From assembly GCA_932521035.1 (NCBI GenBank), contig OW051492.1, positions 10,912,001 to 10,976,000 on the forward strand: a stretch of 64,000 nt of DNA, written 5' to 3'. Shown here piece after piece: positions 58,281-64,000 of this stretch (its first letter is position 1; every line of letters begins with the position of its first letter). A program made the position numbers and the translations under genes. The stretch comes from Oscheius dolichura (lineage: Eukaryota; Nematoda; Chromadorea; Rhabditida; Rhabditidae). Below the pieces are notes generated by a model. It was not told where the DNA came from. It did not search any database and was given only the letters and a program-made list of their open reading frames with translations.

Positions 58281-61174
58281 TATCATAATAATAGTGTATT
58301 TTGTAAATAAATCCTTTATTTTTCTAGAAAAGGCGCTCCCGTTCCTTCATTTTCAAACTTACCCCCTTAAAAACGGGCTAAAATGAGAAAAACGCTTGTT
58401 TACGTCGTTATTAATCATTTGAAAACAAAGCCGCCATTCATTTTCACCTAGCCGTATAATTTTTTTCCATCCTGTGCAGTCATAGTTATGCTTTTCTTTA
58501 AAAAAAAACCGAGTGACGCTGCTCCCTACCGTAGTAGACTGCATCTTTGATCCTCTTCTCTACTCCTCTCCAAGAATTTCTGCTCATTATTGCACATTTC
58601 AGTCCGACTGAACAGTTGCTTCCCGTCTAGTTACTGATATCATTTCTTCTATTCATATGATAAGATATATGGAAGTCAAAGAGGCGAAGAACTGAGCTTC
58701 CCCTTTTTTTCCATTTATTCTGTCTAGCCAGGCGCACTAATACGGTAGTTTACCTTTACGGCTCGGATCAGTCGGTTCATTACCTCAAAAATGTTCTTTA
58801 CCTATTTCTTTTACCATATCCAAGTATTTTTTACTATTTCTACAAATTATGGAAGAAAATCCGCTTTAGCCGGGTTACTGTAGGCGCGCCGCTGAAATCC
58901 CGCCCAGCTGCCGAGATCTTACGGGTGCGGGCGTAGCAGGGCGCCAAACTACAGTGGCGACCAAAAGTTTGGAAGCTTTTGATATTTTGGGCTAGCTCGC
59001 CCATAACAGCGTCTGATTTTCTAGAAACTTGCTATAATGGGTAAAAATAGACGAGAAACACGATGGTCATACCCGTTTTTACAAAAACTCAAACTTGAGA
59101 ATTTTATAAAGTTTTTTTGGAAAATCGCGGGCCAAAAATTTGGAAACCTCTTTTCTCGACTCTCTCGCGCTTGGAATAACCGTATTTTTTTAAATGTTTT
59201 TGTGTAGAAATATTTCTATAAGCCTGTTCTACATGGCCCATCAGGAATCTCCCCGTAAAAACCTTACAAAGGAGCTCCCCGAAATACCCCCGTTTGACCG
59301 TAATTGGCTTTGATTGAAGAAAACTGAGTACAAGGCTTTGTAGAGCTCGGTGTGACCGGGCTATTGTTCGAAAAGTCCCCCGTGAGATAGGATAATCCGC
59401 TCTCGTGGGAAACTTCTAACAAAAGGGGGAACTGCTCCTTGTTTATCAAGAGAAAAGAGTGCACTTAATTTCTACACGGAAACTTTTCCTGAGAAAGGGA
59501 CTCTGGAATTTAAACTAGCGCCTAATCCCCGGTACTAGGACTGGTGTCTGAAATGTGCTCTGTAGACTACAGACTGTAGTCTTTCCCGGATATTATCCTT
59601 CTGCTTTTTTTCTTTACAGCATCTGATAGAGCGAAAAATTCTCTACAAGCTAGCTGTTGTACTTTTTTGTAAACCACCGTTTCTGCACCAGAGCGACCAA
59701 AAAGTTTCCCCGCGCCGCAATGGCAGTTCAAAGGGGGATCGCCCCCATCTTCAAAGCTCCGCCACGGATTGAAATTATATTCTTTCCGCAAAGATGTTGA
59801 CACTGCCAGATTCGCCAGAAAATGCTCTACCAGATAGATGTGGCCCTTTTTCAAAAATCGTCGTTTCCAAGCACAGGCTGTCAAAAAATGCCCACTTGGC
59901 TTCAAAGCAGCGTTCCGGGCGGGAACCATCCGGTTTTCGCAAAGATTTTGATACAACCAGAATCGCTAGAAACTGCTCTACAAAATAGCTGTGGTACATT
60001 TTTAAATAAGATACTTTTCGATCCCCAGGCGACCATTATTTTGCCAGTAACGAGCTCAACGAGCTCATTCAAGCATTATGTGCCTGTGAGTCAACAATTT
60101 CCACCAACAAAGCTTTCTGAGCCGGCTGGAAAGATAATTTTTCTGCAGCTTCGTCTTATTGTCTTAAAAAAATCCTCGAACCAAAAAGTTTCTCCAAGAA
60201 CCAGGAACAAAAACTTTCCTTCCCTTTTCACTGGAAATGGACTACGGGATAGCCTATTGTGTTCCTTGGAATGTGTGAAACTCCCTCCTTTTAACTAGAC
60301 TTCTCACACACTCATGTACAGGTACCTACTCAGTCTGGGGTAAGAGTAAACAGCTAAAAAAGGGCAGATAATTCTGTTTAATACCGAAACCAAAAGAAAA
60401 ATTCTCCTGTCTATGGGCGCAGACCCTGGTGGACCCTTTTTTACCTACCGTGCCCCAAAAAAGAGCCAGTTTTTCCTTCCTAGCGACAAGTTACAGTATC
60501 TTGTACCGTATCCCTGACTACCCTACCCAGGCGCCTTTTCAAATGCAGACCTTGTTTTCAAAGGAATACCGTATCCCGGATACAGTAAGAATTCCAATAA
60601 GGGAGGTCTATTTTCCAACAACAGTGTCTCCTATTCCTGGAAGCGCCGAGAACAACTTGTATACTTGGTGTATAGCCTTACATGGTGAGAACTTCCCGAT
60701 GCTGCCATTTTTTTCTTGCCAACAACACTCCAAATGCAGTCCGTTAGCGGTGGAAAGGAAGGCTCGGTCCTCACTATTCCGATCCACTGCACCCGTAAAG
60801 TCGAGCCGAACAAAAGCCCATCCCTTTACTTTACCTAATCCCCTTTCCCAGTAAGACCTCAGTTCACAGATCTCCCGGTTGATCCGATTTGATCCCCCTT
60901 CCAACTCTAAAATGCCTTGGGGTACATCCATTTTGACGAATTTGTACACTCTTTATTATTCCGTTTCAATGAGATCAAGCCGATCAGAAGGGGGGATTTC
61001 ACTTGGACGAGGGTTCCTCTGCCGTCATCAGTCGAGTTGAAGTCATCCCCAGTCCGCCTTCCCTTTGTCCTCCTTCCCGCCACGTTACTCTCCAATCCAA
61101 AGCTCAGAATTTCCCCCAGACAGACCATTTTCTTCCCTCTTTACCTTTAGAAACCCTGTATAATTCCATTTCAG
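58281..61174. other. Spacer between chemoreceptor copies, repeat-rich
   Basis: It begins with sequence similar to the 5' flank of copy A, then about 2.2 kb absent from the copy A flank. Half arms of hairpin family 1 lie at about 58908-58936 and 60786-60805. Three diverged repeats of about 150 bases occur at 59630-60060, each with a CTCTACAAxxTAGCTGTGG-like block. ORFs here overlap on both strands and show no homology. Confidence 0.45.
59630..60060. repeat. Diverged tandem repeat, about three units
   Basis: Blocks starting near 59640, 59817 and 59965 share CTCTACAAGCTAGCTGT-type sequence followed by a T-rich run and CGACCA-type motifs. A related fragment occurs near 61500. Confidence 0.45.
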
Positions 61175-62921
61175 ATGAATGTTCATCAAAGTTTCCAATT
61201 TGGGTCCACTTCTACCGCCGTAATCTTCAATAGCTTCCTCCTCTTCCTTATTCTTCGATATTCTTCAGAGAAAATCGGATCTTATAAGTATTTTCTGTTT
61301 GCTTATACTCTAAATGGAGCTCTCTATTCGTGTTCACAGTTCTTCCTTCTATCAGTGAGTTTATTTTGGGTTCTGGGTGCTTTTTAGCCCGGAGTGCCCC
61401 TACCAACTAGGGAGAATGGCCTTCCGGCTTCTCGGGCCAATTTCCATCCCAAACACTTCGAATTTTCCTGAAATTTCGGTATCGTCTGAAAGAGCAGAAA
61501 AAGCTCTACAAGACGGCTCTGACACTTTTTTGAGAATTGGACTTTTTAGCTCCAAATGACCGAAAGTTCCCCCGCTGCAGTAGTAATTTTACCGGCGGCG
61601 CTCTTCTGACTTCCGCTTCACCATTTCTAATCCGTTTTCTTCTAGAATTGGTATATTCCCACTCACCGAGCTGGTTATCTCTTCTTCTCCACCGTAAGAC
61701 TATTTCCCCGAGGTGTTCACATCTGGATAATCTATACGTTCATCGGCCTCTTCCATATGAACCTCTTCATCGTCTGCTGGAGTTTCCTCTACCGGCTGAC
61801 TGTCTTCTCCCAGTCGTTTTTCTTCCGAAAATGGTCAAATATCTTCCTCCTTGGTCTACTTACCGCTTTCCTGGAAGGATTTACCTATTTTGATGGCTGG
61901 TTGCTTCGTCCAAACGAGAGAACAGACGAAGAATACAGGGATATACTGTTCAACCTTACTGGACGTCCTATTGAAGATGTTGGATACATCGGAGGGTCAT
62001 TTATGGTAGGTTGGAGGAGGAGAATAGAAAAACAAGAATGTTTTCCCCACCCGGGGAATCGAACACGCGATGTTCCACTAGCTCGCGCCACTTTACCACT
62101 GCGCCATTTAGCTAATTGCGGGAGCCCCAAAAAATTGCCATTTTCAGTACGATGACGGTTTAAACGTGAACCTAGCCGTCTCGCTGTCCATAAACGGCGG
62201 TCTAAATGCCTGTGTCAACGTCTTCATCACCTATGCCTGGTTCGGAATCCGTCGCCGTCTCGCCGAGAAGAAGCGTCTCGCCTCCTCCACAATCCGTCTC
62301 CACTACCGGCTCTACGTCCTCCTCACAATCCAATCCCTCTGTCCAATTATCTTCAATTCCACTCCTGTAATAGTCGCCATCGTTCTGTCTATCTTCCACC
62401 TCAACGTCGGAAATTATCTTCTGCTTTGTGGAGATGCCATGAACATTGCCCAAGTCCTCGACCCGCTCTGCATTCTTTTCTTCGTCACTGACTATCGAAG
62501 GGCTGTTTTGAAGGTAAGGAAGGGCACTATTACTTTGAAATTGGTGCCATTCAAAAAGGCATCAAAAATCGTCCTAGAAAATGTTAATTTGGAGGAGCAG
62601 CCGAGGTTTAACGGGGGCAGGACCGCGAATTCCGGCGCGCCGGCCATATGAAAGTTTTAAGGCGCCCCTATTCCTTTCTTCTAGCCTTCCAGTTATTAAA
62701 ATTCATTTCTTCTAGGACAGTTTTTCATACTCTTTCGAATGGCACCAATTTTATAACCCAACCTTTAGAGAAAAAACTGACGAATCGATCATTTTCAGCT
62801 TCTTCTGGGCCGTAGTGTCTACAGTCGCCGTATTGACCCCTCCACGACTCCCCAGAATTCCAGTTCAAATAGGGAGACTACAGCAAGAAAATCGACGAGA
62901 ACACAAGAAATTCCTGCTTAA
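61175..62921 (+). CDS. Serpentine chemoreceptor, Str-like, copy B
   Basis: Tandem paralogue of copy A, 342 residues from four exons: 61175-61354, 61646-62005, 62148-62513 and 62799-62921. Exon 2 (360 bases) equals the summed length of copy A exons 2 and 3, so copy A has one additional intron. Same topology and end (DPLCILFFVTDYRRAVLK). The frame is intact. Intron 1 is 291 bases with unrelated inserted sequence. Intron 2 has the same tRNA-like block as copy A. Confidence 0.88.
62054..62120 (-). other. tRNA-related sequence in chemoreceptor intron, copy B
   Basis: Near-identical to the block in copy A, but the flank past the B box differs (CCCCGGGTGGGG on the minus strand). Confidence 0.5.
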
Positions 62922-63150
62922 AGTATACTGTGTATCATTAATAAACCGTTTATTTCGAAGTGAAAGTCATTAATACGTGGAGTTCTCCCGAGGGAGCCCC
63001 CTATTTGATACCTCCTTTCAACACGTCAAAGTTGAGAAGAAATATCGCTCCCCAGGGAACGGTTAAGGGCCAAAAGTTGTTGAATATCGGCTCATCATCC
63101 CTTATTTTCCCCTCAAAAGACGGGAAACCCCCCATTTTACCAAGATTCTG

Positions 63151-63980
63151 ATGGATTTATCCCTTCTTTTACTCATTTTCCTTCAAATCCCATCATCTCG
63201 AGAAGAATTTCTCTCTGAAAATGATAAATTCCCCTTTATTCGTCCAATTTCTAAGGGAAATAACAGTGTAAGGAGTAAAAGGTTAATTTTTTATAATCAC
63301 CGAAGAGTATCGAACCAATTCTATAGGAATATAAACATCTCTTTGGCAAGGAACGTGACATTTCTATTGGATAGCGTCTTGAGGAACTATAACCGCCAGT
63401 TTAGACCAGGATTCAACAGTAAGCGCCCAATTTTACAGTTTAATGACTCGAACATCATGTCTATTTTTGTCTAGTTGAAGCAAAAATTGAGTTCACAAGG
63501 TACAGAACCAATTGGGGAGGGGGACCCTCTCTAATTTAAACCCGGTCTCGCGGCTTCCCAGGCCCGCGACCTTCCATGGGAACCGAATTATTGGGTGCTT
63601 TTGATGCTAGTAGAAAGAGTAAAAAATTCTGATTCTTGCTGGGCTTGAAAATTGTATTTTACCCCTATAAATTTCAAGATTATGAGCTTTCTTTAGCCAT
63701 CCATGCTACTCCAGTCTTTATCGACATCATGGTCAACACAATGGGTCCTGTTTCGGAGCTGAAGAATGTAAGTTAACAGAATATCGTAGAAATGGTGATC
63801 GGCCCTTTTCAGACCTTCATGTTCAGTTGTTACTTTCGGCAGACCTGGACAGATCCGCGGCTCAGCTTCAACGGAACCACAAATCGACAGGTTCTCTCCT
63901 TGAGCATGGCAATGTTGGACAGGATTTGGAAGCCCGATACGGTCAGGAATACTCTTTTTTCGGGGGAAAAACTGGACTGA
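63151..63980 (+). CDS. Cys-loop ligand-gated chloride channel subunit (GABA/glycine receptor type), 5' part
   Basis: Exons 63151-63418, 63697-63767 and 63813 to about 63941 (donor GTCAGG) encode the N-terminal extracellular part; the gene runs off the window. MDLSLLLLIFLQIPSS is a signal peptide. Then NVTFLLDSVLRNYNRQFRPGF, VFIDIMVNTMGPVSELKN,  and CYFRQTWTDPRLSF followed by DRIWKPDT are the standard anion-channel receptor signatures before the Cys loop. Potential glycosylation sites NIS and NVT are present. The subunit type cannot be told because the channel part is outside. Confidence 0.88.
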
Positions 63981-64000
63981 CCCGTTAAAAATGTAACTCT

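Noticed and set aside
59567..60298. Open frames of 129 and 158 codons on opposite strands
   Set aside because: They lie in a diverged tandem repeat and mirror each other; no recognisable protein features.
60429..60949. Open frames of 141 and 113 codons on opposite strands
   Set aside because: They overlap each other antisense, contain a half hairpin repeat, and show no domain.

Overview
The window is nuclear DNA from a nematode, probably a rhabditid. Four things support this: very short GT-AG introns (many 33-60 bases) ending in TTTCAG or TTTTAG; strong 3' splice sites a few bases before start codons with no coding exon upstream, as expected of spliced-leader trans-splicing; nematode-restricted families (cuticle collagen, Str-type chemoreceptors, small Cys-rich secreted proteins); and tight same-strand gene pairs that look like operons. 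I do not assign a genus.

Left part (1-24 kb), about 45% GC and rich in small secreted proteins. At 1.1-7.3 kb lies an intracellular-type serpin: four constant exons followed by a tandem array of alternative 3'-terminal exons. Each carries its own reactive-centre loop, C-terminal strands and stop codon (11 intact, 2 broken). At 7.5-9.7 kb, and again at 16.8-17.6 kb, is an unrecognised secreted family with a conserved six-exon plan, partly decayed. Between and around these are two divergent genes for small signal-peptide plus single-membrane-segment proteins, a cuticle collagen, two small multi-pass membrane proteins, a glycine-rich secreted peptide, and an inverted pair of Cys-rich secreted genes of which one copy is broken.

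Middle (24-41 kb). An F-box-like gene has a first intron of about 5 kb full of repeats. After it comes a complete 16-exon cytoplasmic dynein intermediate chain gene. Short hairpin (MITE-like) families and a ~0.6 kb dispersed repeat lie in introns and spacers, and an unusual interleaved inverted repeat sits just downstream of the dynein gene.

Right part (42-64 kb). An AT-richer housekeeping block holds mitochondrial leucyl-tRNA synthetase and an M14 carboxypeptidase on +, and facing them on - a KNL-2/M18BP1 centromere protein followed by ALG5. The KNL-2 homologue has two SANTA domains that share intron positions. Then come a small unknown gene, two tandem Str-like chemoreceptor paralogues that differ by one clean intron and share a near-identical tract, and the 5' end of a GABA/glycine-type Cys-loop receptor cut by the window edge.

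The most striking system is the serpin: one inhibitor scaffold with a cartridge of about a dozen interchangeable bait loops, including two furin-like loops and a recurring cysteine near the scissile bond.
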